Below are positions 34,201 through 49,200 of a stretch of 64,000 bases of DNA, one piece after another. Position 1 is the stretch's first letter. Each line of letters opens with the position of its first letter. Source of the DNA: Cordia subcordata (taxonomy: Eukaryota; Streptophyta; Magnoliopsida; Boraginales; Cordiaceae); contig JAPTOF010000007.1 of NCBI GenBank assembly GCA_028554755.1, forward strand, positions 1,210,001-1,274,000. Reading direction: 5' to 3'. The position numbers were made by a program, and so were the translations under genes. The notes under the pieces were generated by a model. That model searched no databases. It was given only the letters and a program-made list of their open reading frames with translations, and had not been told where the DNA came from.

Positions 34201-37200
34201 TTAGGGTGAAATAACCTCTCTGTCTTACACAACAAAAGGATATATTTGTCTTAGCAAGAGAAAGCCCGACAATATAAACCTACCTCCCACAAACGGCCAG
34301 GAATTTCCTTCATAAGAGATGTGAGCAACACATGAAGTTGTGAAGACAAAGATTCACCCAAAACATCACAGAGCTTACTGATTGCTTGTGCTGCCTGCAA
34401 TAATAATCAGATAGTGCATTTTTTGAGTGAGTGAGAGAGAGAGAGAGAGAGAGGCAGAGAGCAGCCAGAATTCCATTTAGTTAATTGGCACAATTGCTTA
34501 AGCAATAGCTGAAAGTAAATGGATATTAAAGATAATCTTTAGCAAAGGGAAAAAGTTGCTTATGTTTAATTCCAAACATAAAACTACTGAGTATTTTAAG
34601 GCAGAAAACGGCACAATTAATTGAAAGAAATGGCAACTGATATATGTCATCATCTAACTCATATTCAAATTATTCATAATAAAAGAACCAGATATTATTT
34701 CAAAAAATTCAATAATAAGGAGGATACTCGATTAAGGTCATTAGGAGCACTTTTGACACAAAACTTGACACTACAACAACCAACCCTAAACACTTAAGCA
34801 GGCTGCAGCTCATGTATGTGGACCCTGCCAGGGGGCTGTGTTAACGGGCATTGTTACTTGTACCTTTCTTTTACCAGTCCAAGAGGAAGACATCAGTTGT
34901 TCATTAATAAGAGAAACAACTTCTCCCAAGTATAGTTGAAGCGTTATTCTCTCGCCGCCCATGTTTTCTTCCCACAACTCCTCGTACAGGTCAGATACAT
35001 TCTTGTCATCCTCAAATCTGCACCAGAGAACCAACATATTGTGATCAAGATAAGTGGATATGAGAAAGAATAGAATAAGTTCAACTAAAATACAACAGAT
35101 TTAGCAAGAGTCCAAAATGAATTGGAACTGCCTATCCGTGGGTCGATGCTTGTTCTAGAAAAAAGACTTGCCCCACTAGTCATTTGTTTCAATATTTTAT
35201 CAGAAGATATCAATAAATTGGGGGGAAAAAAAGAATACCCTTTATTATATAAATACACAAGCTCAATTACATGTCTGTCTAGCATGAAGGTCTTTGAGCA
35301 TACAACTTACTTTGAGAAAACAACTCTGTAACATTACATTACTGCATCGGAGGAGGAATCCTCTCGAAATGAAACTTTGCAAAAATCTTCACTAATGTAC
35401 CCCTAAGAAGAGAAAATATAGAAAACATGGGCATAAAGATAGATCAAGGCTCATGATACCCCTCACCTAATCATGGATTATGTATGAATTTGGCTACAAT
35501 CCTGTACTATACAAATGCCTTATTTAGTAAATTCAACCTCGTCGTGGTTTCCTTTCAGAAGGGTCCGGGTATAATAAAATCCTCTCATCTTCCTTTAGGA
35601 ATTCATTTCCTTCTTATCCCTTTCTCCATTTTCATTCTCTTTCCCCATCTCAAGACTTCTCTTTGCAGTATTGTGATGCATAACTTCAGTTATAAGGTAG
35701 GTTGGATTGTTTCAGGGCCCAAGTCATTTGCACCATAGACAATCACGCAATTCCAACGAGAAATTGGAAACCCATATGGTTCTAATACCACTGGCTGCTA
35801 GTTGTTGATGCACAATCTTCTACAGGATAACTCATATGTTACTGTCCTAAATGTTTCGTACTCTAACTACATGCACGATAAAGTTGGTTGAAAACCTTAA
35901 AATTTCAAGCATTCATTTACCTCCCACCTCAATAACCTCGGGACAATACTCGTTAACTGAAAGAAATACAGGAGTTGCCTGAAAAAGAAACTAAAAGAAA
36001 CAGAGAAAAAGCACAATGTAAAGGATGTAATCCCCCTTCTCATTGATTATGATAGTACATAATGACCAGCATATATAGGGTCCACTTGGGAATTGGGCTA
36101 TATTGCCAGATCTAACTAACTTTGTCCTGCCAACTAGCCATATGCTAGCTAATTTCCTAACTGCCTGAGCTGTTATATGACTGCTCAACTGAATCTGTTC
36201 ATGTTTCCTCTATCAAAAACTAATTTTTTTCCTTCAATAAGTGGCATCTTAAACTTTTTGGAGAACATACAGAAATATCTCCAAGATGTGCACTTCGGTG
36301 TAGATGATTACTTCATCAAAGTTACCAATAGGATCAAGTATCTTCCAATATTCTTCCTTGATGTTTTTTCTTTGAGCTATTACAAAAATGTTAATTGGTT
36401 TCACATTGACAGCTTTAGTGGATGATATGCAAAACTTCCTACCTCACCTTCCCTCTCAGTTTCCCACTTTGGCATTAGCAGTAGTGACTAATGCATTGTC
36501 TCCATCAACTCAAATAGATTTTCCAGATAATGATTACACATGAGGAGTAGAAGGAACAAGCAACCAGATCAATCAACCAAAATGAGAACTGTTAGAAGAT
36601 GAAAAATGTGAAACAGGGAGCGTCAATCTAACTGCAGTTAGATATTTTCCCAAAGATAGCTATAATTCAGGGCTAGATATACCTTGAGATGAAGATAACA
36701 GGAACAGTAATGGAATTATATCCACTTAATGTATCTGCAGCCATGGATATGTAACTTCTCAACAAAATTCCACATGACATGTGAGCATTCTTATCCCCGG
36801 AATGCAGAGCTGCTGTATCTTCAACCAACTTCTGCGCCTGAGATGGTGCTGCATACTTCAAGACAATGGCACAAGCATTAGCAAATGCACGTTTTGATGC
36901 AGCACTTTTCTCCTCCTTAACGACTGGGAACAAAAGCTTCAGAAGCATATTGGTGAATGGCTTGATACTATTACCAACTTTCTGGACTAGCAGGCTTATA
37001 AAACTTGCTACACCAACCCTGAGCCAGAAAGTAAAGAGCAACCAATTGGTCAGATATTTGAATGAATATTCTTCCCTTTTAGGATATGAGACATCATTTT
37101 GACTTAAATTATATATGGTTTTTTCTTTCTACGTTTAAGCTTAAATTTATATCAATTTCTAGACAAGTTTAACACCAATCATTCTATAGAATGCTCCATC

Positions 37201-40200
37201 CTACCTATGAGACCCTTTTCACAAAATCAAATTGAATTTTACTACATACCTAGTGTTTAAGCCAACGCCAGATCGGACTAATTGGGTAAGACGAGGAACC
37301 AATAACTCCAGCAATTGAGGATCAACAACATCAATGCAGAATTCCAGAGTTTCCCACATAGAAGAGCCCTTAGCTATCGAAATGCGTAAATTATCAAGTT
37401 TTTCAGCTTGTATTCCAACATTTGCTGCATGCAACTGAGAGAGAAAATTGGGGACTGAGGATCAATTTTATGCACTTAGTGATTGCAATAAATGGAGAAG
37501 AATGAACTCTATCGCATAGGATCTCTAGATGCATCTTCAAATATTTCTATTAATTCAAACTGAATTCAATACATTGACCAAACCTCTATATAATTTAGCC
37601 CTTGGTCTTCAAGGCTTGACAAACTTTCCAGCATGCAACATACAAGATCAGGCAGATGTGGACGAATGGCAGTGCCTGAACCCTGAAATTCAGTTATTTA
37701 ACTCAATATGATGGAATAACTTTGAATTTTCTACGTAAATAAACAAACGAAATACACTTGGGGATCTTATAACAACTTTCACCTAGAAAGTGGTTTCTCT
37801 TAGCTGAATTCCAAAGGATAAAGGCAACAGAGTGTGAAAGACAGTACAACAGAGAACATTTTAAATCTGTTGTGGTGAGTAAGTCACTCATGCAGCAGTT
37901 AGAGATTAATACTAATGATAGATATAAGTGACAAATGCAATAGAACCCCTGTTTTCCAACAAGCTAGGCATCCTAACATCCTTCCCACATTTATCCATTT
38001 TTTCTTGGAGCATGGATTGCAGCAGACCACCAAACTTAAAGAACAGTATCAAAGAAGAGTAGATAATGTAAAGCACCTACTCATTAGTTGCTTAAAGTTT
38101 CATTTGACTCTACACAGCTCATGAGAATTGGTGGGTCTGACAATAATAGCCAACCAGAACTTTCTGGAGCTTGTTATATATCTATAAATGTAGTAAAGAC
38201 AGAGAAGTTCAATAATTTTCTAGGAGCTCAGATAAAAGAACAAAGTAACTCTAAGGGCAGCAATGTCATGTTAACCTTTTAACATCAGATTTATATGTAA
38301 AGATAATTATCTGTACAAGCAAACAGTTAAATTGCTACAGTTTTAAAGGGAACCAGAACACGGATATGCAACGAAATGAAGTGCAATTCAAATTTTGGTG
38401 CTTCTTAAGGAACAGCTACCGGCAACAGAGACACAGGCACCAAGCCAGCGGTAGCACCATTAGATAAGACCAGAGGCACAGTGATTATAAGTGTGATAGG
38501 AATCTAGCAAAATACGGATCAGTGAACAGAAGAGAGGAGTAGAGCATCAACTGTATTTAAGATTTAAAGCTGCTCAATAATCAATAAGATTGAAATGACA
38601 TAGTTTCTGCTAAAAAATAATAAACCACCTAACCTTAGCCAGCTTCATAACCATTCCAATGGATGCTTTGCGAATACTATCAACTTTACTCATTATGCCT
38701 TCTGTTAGTAGGAAAGGCAACACAATATCCATAGTTTTTCTTGCCTCTGCAGTTGGAGTTAAAGAGACATCACATAATCTCACTGATAATGAAGTAACAG
38801 CACGGCATAATCTGTCACCAGAATTTCGAACAGTCTCCTTTACGTCATCCATAGCACGAAAAGCAGCAGTCCAGATTCTCTTCAAATGCTTCTCAACCTG
38901 CACCTCACAAAAGCATCACAATAAACAACTAAGAGAGCTGAAATTATGCATGCATTCAGGAGATGCTGTGGACAAACTCATACCAAAATAAGACTGCCCA
39001 AACTGACAAAAGAATTTTCAATATTCAGCGAGTGTATGTTATAACAATTTCCATATACATGGTCCATATTCTGGTGCAAAGCAACCAGCTATTTTAGGCA
39101 TATCAATTAAAGAAATAAAAGGTAGTGCCTACTTAATAATGGTTCAAATTTAACTTTTCTAATCTTCAGTTGATTATGTGGAAGACTTTACAAACAATTT
39201 GTGACATCTCTAGACTATACCTGATCAAATTTCCGTCCTTGGATTATATCAGCAAGTGCAAGACAAGAAGCTTCACGCGAGCGCCAAAGCCTGGATCCAC
39301 ATTGTACCAAAAGATCATCAATAATGAGTTCCAAATGTTCATCAACTGTCTTCTTTGGATCTGAAACCAACGATTTCCAGATGTGCGCCATCGCATCCTG
39401 AAGAAAGAAGGAATTAGAGGAGCAAACTAAAGGTAAATAAGATTAAAGATCTAGCCATCCCCTAATTACAAACCCACAGAACATTGGGAAGGAAAAGCAT
39501 TCAAGAACAGAAAGCTTGTATATTCAATAAATACTACTCAAGTTAACTAAATCTTTTTGAAAACCAATGTCATGCTCCATGATACTATATTCTTATTCTT
39601 AGCAGCATTTACCTGCACGTTTTTATCAGGATCATACTGATAACGAACAAGTCTTGGGATTAGTGAACTTAGGTATGGTTGTAGAGCATCCCCAGCATGC
39701 TTGGCTATCTTAGAGAACCCAAAAGCAGCACCTCTTTTAGAATTCAGAGAAGCCTGATAATTAGCCAGATCCATGAACTTATAGATCAAGTCTGGCTGCC
39801 CCATCTCATTTGCCAGATTGCAAAGTTCTTTATAAGTGCTTAGCTTTCCTCCAGTAGGGGTTCCACCAATTGCACCCTCTTGGAATACTTCAGTATCTTC
39901 TAAAAGCTAATCAACAATAATGAGAATTTCAGGAAAAACATAAAAGAAGAAAATGAAGATAGCAAGTGAAGATTGAAGTTGATTCTAACCTTTGCAGCTC
40001 TTTTCCTTTTCCCTGAACCAGTAAGTGTGCCAACAAGTGCACTCACTAAGTTTTTCTTCATTGATGCATCACCAAGCTCATATACTATACTCAGACCCTG
40101 AGATGCTAACTCTTGCGTGAGCTCATTCTGCTCACCAAGTAAGTTTGAGAATGCTTCCTGCATTAAGAAAAACAGTGCATCACAGATTTGCCGAGCCTAA

Positions 40201-43200
40201 GACAGGACGAAACTTCTTAAACTTTATTCCCATTCTCTGATGTGTATTCATCTGCAAAAGAAATACTTCTGCCATCTGTTTTAGAAACGTGAACGTAAGC
40301 ATACATCAGGGCAGGAACTTCTTTCAACGACTAGAGTTTATCTCCAATAGTTGGTGAGTGCACTCATTATTCTTTCAAACACCAGCCTCACTTCCTTCTA
40401 TACCTTTCTCAGGCTTTTCTTTCTATATTTCTTCTTTGTGAATTTCTGGATTAAAGTTCCAGAGCTACTACTCACATCTCAGAATCAATCCTGTCCCTAA
40501 GTTATAATCCTCACATCATATGCAAACATCAACTTCAAACCATTCTGCAATCCTAACCATAAACCTTGAAAGACCTAATGTCAGGAGGAGCATATCATTT
40601 ATTTGTTTTTTTTTCTTAAGCCATCAGAATCAATTTACACTTTCAGAGTAGCATGTTCTCACAATTCTCATTGCCTACAGCTGGCAATATTCTGAGACAT
40701 ATTTAACTTGATCAGTAACAGCTTTTCTTAAACTAAAAGGAAAATCAGAAATACTATAATGAATATTCTTTCTCATATCCCATAGAAGTGATATTGTAAA
40801 ATTACTAACAGGTTTTTGTTTGGATTTTGAAGTCTTTAACCACATTCATGAATGCAGAGATTTCATACACATCAAAACTTGTAGGAAGCATATATCATGT
40901 TAAACAAATACAAGTAAAAGATGTGAATTAAATTAGAAATATTCAACAGTAGCAAAGGTATTCCAATCACGAGAACTCTCATGAATGACAATCAGGACAA
41001 GAGAGTATCAGGTCATCAACAAGTGATATATTGCAGGATAAGCAAAAACTAACCAAAAAGACAGGACTTGAGCATTGATGTGTAAAGGTTGTCTCATGTC
41101 ATGGATCAAAGCCAGTCACACATTGTAGAGTGATCCTAGGAAGCAAACAGGAATGATGGATGTGACCTCTTACTCAAGGTGTTATCCTTTCTTCATCAAA
41201 GATGTGTGGTACTAAAAGCTAAAGGATTTTTGCACGAAGTTAAGAAGCACTTAAATCTAATATGCAGAAAAACAAGGAGCATGGTCTGCATGCCTCTCCA
41301 TGTCTCATGTCACTCAGCTTGGTTTGTAGAAAGCTTTACGAAGATTATTGACTCGTGGTTTTCCATTAATGCTTTATAAATATTACTGGCTCGTGGTTTT
41401 CCATCTATTCTCTTCGTGCTCCCTGAATGAAGAGTAAAAAGAGAAAAAAGCCATTTCAAATCATGTTCAAACACGTGAAAGGGGCTTCCTCTCTGTTTGT
41501 GATGTCCCACATTGATCTAAGACATGATATACAAATGGTTCCTATGTTACTTTTGTTGGTCTAAGCAGAAACCTATTTAAACCATTTTGGACCAGTGATT
41601 GAAGCCCAAGATACTTATTCTAAGCGTCAGACTCTAGTCTTGCTTGCAAGCCTTCTGCCCTGGAGCATGAGAATATTCCTCAGAATTCTCCAGTTAAAGA
41701 CCGGTTAATATATGCTCTAACTCATAAGACTTTTCTTTTCCTTTTGAGGGAAATAGACGCCTTGAGCTCAATCTAAAGAACAATTTCAGAAAAACTTATC
41801 TATGAGAACAGGAACCTATTTTAGTGCACATATAAAATGTTTGTGGTATATTCTATCGCTTTTTTGTCATTATGAAGTCTAAAGGCCTTATATTAACTAC
41901 ATGGTCTACTAACCAACATTTCTTTGAGATTTTCATTCTTTTTTTTTTTTGCGGGGCTAGATTTTCATTCTTTTTTTTTTTTTGCGGGGCGGGATTTTCA
42001 TTCTTTTTAGTGCTTAATGGATCGGTTTATGAATAGTATTTGGCCATAGCCATTTATACTTTAAACCATTGATGCAACTATTACTGGAGAATATTGTAAT
42101 TATCTATTCAGGCTTATAGAGATCGAAACATAATTCACAAGCATATAGTAAGTTACATTTTCCATTTTACTCCTGCTAACATTAGTTGCTTAGTTAAGAA
42201 GTCACATAGTATGAATTGTTCCATAGATTAATCTGAAACGTCCTTTTAACTGTTTAAACTAAAGTTATCTTCATTTCATATCCCCTTGGATTTGAATAGA
42301 GTAACATATTATGAGAATCGTAATCTTTCTATGGAAAGCAAAATATCTCAATGATTTCCACAGTTGTGATTTTATAAATAGCTTCAAGTCAATGGGAAAC
42401 ATAGGAGAGACAGAGAAAGGCGCAGAGAGAGACAAAGACAGATAGATACACAGTGAGAATGGAGGGAGGCGGGGGGGAAGAGAGAGAGAGAGTCTGAGAG
42501 TGCGTCAGAGAAATTAACTGAGAGAATGGGGGAAGATGGAGAGAGCGAGACTTCTGTTCCATTTCTCTCAAGCATTAATAATATTGACGAGTGAATTGCA
42601 AAGCCAACATGAGATGCAGAGAATTATAGAACACCAGAAACTGTTCTCTGAGAGGGATGCTACTCTGACAACAAACCTGGATGTCTGGAAGCATATTTTG
42701 GATTGCAGGATGCTGCCCACAATACATCGTCAATGAAAGTAGCCACACAGCGCCAGAACAGCGCTCATCTTTTCTACTGCTGTATAATAGAACATCAAAT
42801 AGCTTTCTAGTTATTGCATCTCTAACAGGAGCATGAGAATCTTCATCTTTTCCAAAATCCATGGGGTTAAATCTTGATAGAGAATTCGACATATCTCCCA
42901 TCAGAAAGTTAGAAGTCATTGAAAGTGAAGTATAGTTAGTTCTGAGAATCATATCAGCAGTCACAGGAACCCCACCCCACAAAAATGAGAGCGCCTCCCC
43001 AGCAGCAAAAAGGATATCCTCAACCTGCTCAATACCAGAATGTACAAGAAAGAAAAAGGCATCTTAGTAAACAAACCAGGTCTTTTCCCACAATGTGGGC
43101 TTGGAAAGAAACAACTGTAAGTAAGAACATGGAAAGGGAAAAGACAAGGGACAAAAACAGAAGACTTTCACGACGAGAACTCACGGAATCCTCACCCACC

Positions 43201-46200
43201 TTTGACTGACTAAGACTAAATATCAGATCAAGGGCAATATTTAAATGTGAATCAGCTGATTCCTTTACACACATATGGCCCAAAGCAATAACAATTTTCT
43301 GGATTGCTTTAATATCATCAGAAATGAGCAGCTTGCTCAATCTATCACGCAAGATAACCAGAACAGCAACTGCAGTTTGAGAAAAGTAGGACAATGTCAG
43401 TATTACCTAACAGGTAAACTTGTCAGACATGCTTCATTATAGCATCTGAAAGACATATGACTATTTCACCTGAGCTAGAGTCATGAAGCAGTGAAGGCAA
43501 TGGGGTGCAGAGTCCAATATGACCCAGTGCTTGCATTGCCACGGAAGCTAATGGAGCACTCTCTGAATTAACAACATCAACGAGACATTTCGTTACATTT
43601 TGAAGCATGGACTCTGAGATCTGCTAAGATAGTAACAAGCAAAAATTAGAATATTGATAAACTTTAAAGCCAAATTTAACCCAGAAATGAGACAATTATG
43701 CGGAAAACGAAGTTCCCAGCCAGATACTGACTACCAAAACCACTAATGCTCAGAGAATGCCACTGTTGTTGAAAAGAAAATTCCAGCCACAATTTTTCAT
43801 TCATAGATAAAGAAGCAATGACCCAAAAATCAAAAGTTTATATTAATTCTGTCGAAGCAGAGCATAACATAGTATGCAAGAACAAGCTCTGACACGATTG
43901 ATCAAGGAAAAGTGCCTTTTGGCAAATTTCCTTTGTTCTTCACTTTCCAGTTTCCCAGTCAAGAAAAGATGTGATTTTTAAATATAGGAAAACTTACCGG
44001 CCTCCATATCTTAACATTTTAGTTTTTCCACGAGGTTACTAGACTTTATTAGACCACATCCTCCACTAAAGACAAAAGGAAAACATAATATTGTTCTTCA
44101 ATTAATCCCGCATACTGGAAAGAAATTCATATGTTAGACACAATCACAAAACTTACTGTAGGTTTTCTTAACATGCAATTTGCAATAATATATCCCAATG
44201 CACACAGCGCGCCATGCTGCATCTCAAATCTAGACAATTGTCAAAGTCATTTCCAGGATTAGATACTCATCACCTAGACATATCATATTACATAAATCTA
44301 GATTAACAAAAGTACAACCTTAACTTCAATGTTCCACCTATTTGGGCAGTCAATTGGCTAATTAGATCTGACAAAGCAGAGATTGGAAGTGAAGAGGAAG
44401 CAACACCAAGCAATCGTGCGGCAGATTCACGTGTATCCAAGTTCAGATGGCCAAGTAATTGCTTTAGCCATGATACTTTATCAGCATACCGCTTAGCTAC
44501 CATCTACCAACAAGAAAAAAGAAAGTGAGAAATGAACAAAAACAATAATGCTGGAAACACCCTCGCAGAAAAATTCTTCCATCAAAAAACTCATAGAAAA
44601 TATTTATGTACAAGATCACAGTAATAAGCATTCAATAGTAGGAAATTGAATCAACTTAACTATCATTAACAATGTTTGAAATACTTCATGCAAGAATTAA
44701 CATAATTGATATCTGATAATGAAGAGGATTACACTGCACTCATCTGATGACCAAGAAATCCATTTGGTCAAATGACATTTTATGTATTACAGGATCGTAT
44801 ATAGTGCAAGACACATAATTCTTTGGTCAAGCTTTCTTTGATCCTGATAGCGTCCTTTTCATTGTACATGTTATTTGTAGAGTAAGAAAACCAGATCTTT
44901 TGGTGCTATGTCATGCAATGAACACTATGCCAATAGGTCTTTTTAAAATAGTAGTAATTTCTCGGGAAGCTTTCCACGAATTTCCCCAGAGACAAGCTAT
45001 CTTTTCAGGAGACAAAATGAAGTTAAAAACTTGGTATTCCTATTACCAATATCTTTGAAGTTACATAAATCAATGAAATCTACCTCAGGAACATAAGATC
45101 CAACAGTAATTAATGCCTTCGAGGCATTAGCATGCAGCTCAACAGACCCTTCATATCCCATAGCATGCTCCATTAGCAAAAATAATCTATCCACTGTTTG
45201 CAAAAACTCAGAACTTTCCAACAAATTATTTTGGTTCACATCTGCCTCAAAGCACTTTAACAAGAACTTGATCATAGCCACATAAGTCTTGGAAGGAAAA
45301 AGCAGACTAAGATCCCTAATCTCAGAGGAATGTATGAGTGCTGGTTGCTGTTCAAGAATGAAATCTAGCATGTCTGCAAGTTGCGGGTACTGAAGATTTG
45401 AATTTCTGCTAGCAATTTTCCGTTCATCTTCACCTGGAAATAATCCCCCTAATGCCATTTCCCTGCATAAAATCAAACAAAATTTAGCCTTAGCCAATGA
45501 TCCAATCAGAGGAATAATTGGAAGAACAGTATCGAACTTCTTAATAGCATTATTATCACAATTACAACCAAAAAAAGATAGATTCTATAAAAGAGCAATA
45601 CTTTGCTCCTTATAGTCACACTTCTTTATTTTTCATGAACGTATTTGTTTTCCTTTTTTTTTCTTTGCTCGAAAATAGACTGCAAATTTAGTTGCCAAGA
45701 AACAAGAACCCAAGTACTGCAGAAACTAAAATAACAACTTGAGTACGAAAACTTTCAGAGATCTCGATATATTCACATACAAGATCTCCATATACCAACA
45801 AGCTCAGAGAACTGGACTGGGCCTCTCCCTTTTTTTGGGGCTTGGGAATGGACTGTGCATTCATGACACTGGTTCTGGTCATTTCAAAATATCAATCTTA
45901 ACCTTTCCATTTTTCCTATTTCACATTGTCCAGTAAAGCGTAATTCACAATGATCCGAAAAGGATTCAAGCATTCCGCAATGCCAACCAAAGAACAATCC
46001 TAGCAACCACCTATAACTAAGTTATAATAGATTCAAGATCAAATGAGCACTGTCCAGAAAGAAGAGTAATATGAACAAGAAAGAACTGTAATGATCTTCA
46101 AGATATTCTTTAGATAAAATATGAGCAGAATGTATGTATCAGTAATCTATGATACAGTGGTCTTCTCTTTGCAGGAGAGAACACGGCAAAAATCTTCTGG

Positions 46201-49200
46201 AGATTTTCCTTGAAGAAATTTCTCACAACATTCCTGCTGAGAAAACTAATGTAAATGGATGTCACTTCCTAATTTCCTCTACCTAATAGCAAATCAGCCA
46301 ACAAACTACCCAAATATTTCAAGCCATCGGAAGGTAAGAAGAATCCTAAAAGACAAAACACTTTCCATTATACACTAAGCTCTTTGATATATTTGGCTAT
46401 TGTACTTGACTATGGCTTCTTTTTGACTTTATGATCACTAGCACTGCCACTACCACACCTTCTATGTTAACTCATCACAAATTCTTCCAACCCTTATATT
46501 AAACCAAATTGCAATATTTAGCACAGTAAGGTACCTTATATCCAATTTTGAATCTGCAGCTCCAAGCATACAAATATACCGGCTTGAACAGTGCTGCAAG
46601 CCAAATATGGAAGTTGCCCATCTCACTGCACAAAAGCGTACCTCACTTTGTTCCTGTTTAGCAGACAAAGAAAAGACTTAATTAAGGATGAAAACATTTA
46701 CCGTACAAGATTTAGAGAAAGCAAAATCTAACACCACAACAGAACTAACTCAAACAACTAGAGCATATTGCTAATTACTAACAAGGAGGAAAATGCTCAA
46801 ACTGTAAGAGAACCATACCAATTGAGAATTTCTCAGCAGAAGGGAATCCAATTCTTTTAACACTGTTGATGGTGCATCCTGGCAATCAGTCTCAACACTT
46901 ACATCAAGAAACAAAAGAAAATAGAAAATTGCAAAATTGGCCTAATGGTATACCTTGTATGCATCTGCAAGGGAATTGGCTGCTTCTTGGATGACTAAAC
47001 GGAGGAGTTGAGCCTCTAATTTCAGAGCATCAAATAGGCGAACAGCCATATCAATTTTATCTCTAACATCATCAGGCACCAATAAGTCTCTTAGCAAATA
47101 AACATATATATATGAAGAAAACCTGGCTGAATCAATTGCTTACCTGAAAAGCTCAGGCATACGGTGAGCAAGCATTCCTATGGCTTGGAAAGCAAAGTTT
47201 TTGGTGTCCCTAGCAATTGAATCTGGAAAAATGACATCATCTTAGTGCATCGTCTCCTGCGTAATTAAGATTATTGGAAGCAAAAGTTGAAATAGGTGAT
47301 ATGAGCTGGAAGTAGACCAGATTCTGAGGCTGAGCTACCATCAAGTGATTTGAGAATTCCAGTTAGTATAACAGGGCCCATGAGCTTCAACTGATCTTCC
47401 CTTGCCTGCACATATAAAATAAGAAATGAAGTTAAAATGGAAGGTGTAAAGTTTTTCTATATGTATATTGCAAATTGTGGCATAATAGAATTAAGAAGAG
47501 AAAATTTCCAGTTTTGCAAAGAGAGACAGAATCAGGAAATTTTGCTTGATGCTGGTCAATGACACAAACAAAGGAAAAGGACAAAGCTTTTGTCTCTTGT
47601 ATATTTGCTCTACAATTATTAACTGTAGATAGTGCAAAATTAAAAAAGTTCACAGGTGGAGACATGATGAAAGAAAATATGAATAAAGAGAGTTATGAGA
47701 ACACTAACTCCATTTTAATTCATTGATAAGTGTAAGGTCTGGCCCATATTCTAATAGTACCTAAGGAATATGAGAAGACCTGCCTTATTTGTTGTCTCAC
47801 CTTTTTTTCTAGTTATGCCTTATTTGAATTTATGCCATTAATTGTAGTTGCCATATTGTGTTGTCTCTGTATCCCATAAATAGGTGCTTAACCTATTGTA
47901 ATAGGTGTGAGGGAGAAAAGGGAGATGTGAGACAGTTAGCAGAGAGCGATTAGAGCTAGGGTGCGAGTCCATCTTGTATTCATTATCGACGTTGTCTTAA
48001 TAAAATTCTCCTTTTACCGGTGGAATAAGCGTAGGCCAAACCACGTAAAATAGTGTCTTGGATTTCTCGTTAATTTTGTCTCGTTTACAACACGTTTTCC
48101 CAACAATAAGAATCAGGCAACAAGAAAATCTTATGTACTTCAAGTATCTTTGACTGGTTACTTAAGTGTACAATACTTCCCAGAAAAGGCGAGATCTTCT
48201 CCTCATGTGACATGATAGGAGACACAGAATTACCTAAACCTGCAAGAGTGCTACCATCCTTATTGCCGACAAGATAATCTATCCTAGTTTTCTTTTTCAT
48301 CATTAAGTTACAAGCTTTATGGAATGACGGCATTTATATATTTGCATCAGAGTTGGGGTTAATCCCTCCAATGTCATTTTCTTTCACTTTTGTCATTGAA
48401 CATTCCTTAATGGTAGTAAGATTAAGATCTTCTAAACTAAAGCAATTGATGATGTTACAGATCAATTACGATACTATTTCTCACACCTAATCAGTAAAGT
48501 AGAGGCAAAGCCAGTCGTCTAACAGTGGCTACATGTCAATTGTCAGTAGTCTACATCAAGCATCAGCAGGAGATCAAGGGTCAGCAAAAACCTCCTAGAG
48601 AAGTTAAGAAGAAAGGCTCTCACTTTAGATCATGTTACCCAGCCAACTTAACAGAAATTAGTTCTAGATAATCTTTCTATTTTCAAGACCAAATTTCAGA
48701 AAATGCCAAAGGATCTTTCACTTCAAGCATTCTCAACAAATGTACTCTTTCTCCTCAGGTTACACTCTTAGAATAGGATGAATTTACAGTAGGAAGAGCC
48801 TCCAGTAACATGGAACTTTTTGAAAATAAAAGAAAGGTAAATCCACTATAAATAAGACAAAATGTGCTTTAACAATATAAGTGAGCTAGTAAAGCATACT
48901 ACTCATTAAGACTAAAAAGAAGTAAATTTCTCTCTTTGATAAGCCAAAAACTTCTTTATTCCCTCAACTCCAACTGTGAGAAAATACAATCCCTGTTTAA
49001 GCTCATTTTTTCAGAGAATAATGTATTTCCAACATGTTGTAAAATATACTGAAAACTCTGCAAAATGTTGTCTGCTTTGCATAAAGGCTTACAATCATGA
49101 TATAATACCCATCTTCCTCCAATCATAGTTCAAGCACAGGTAACCAATTACAAACAACCAGTATTTTCCAGTTTGGCCAGTTTAAACATTTTTAACTTGA

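Noticed and set aside
41490..41720. TGATGTCCCACATTGATC as the start of an LTR
   Set aside because: It resembles a common LTR start, but no matching end or target duplication was found.
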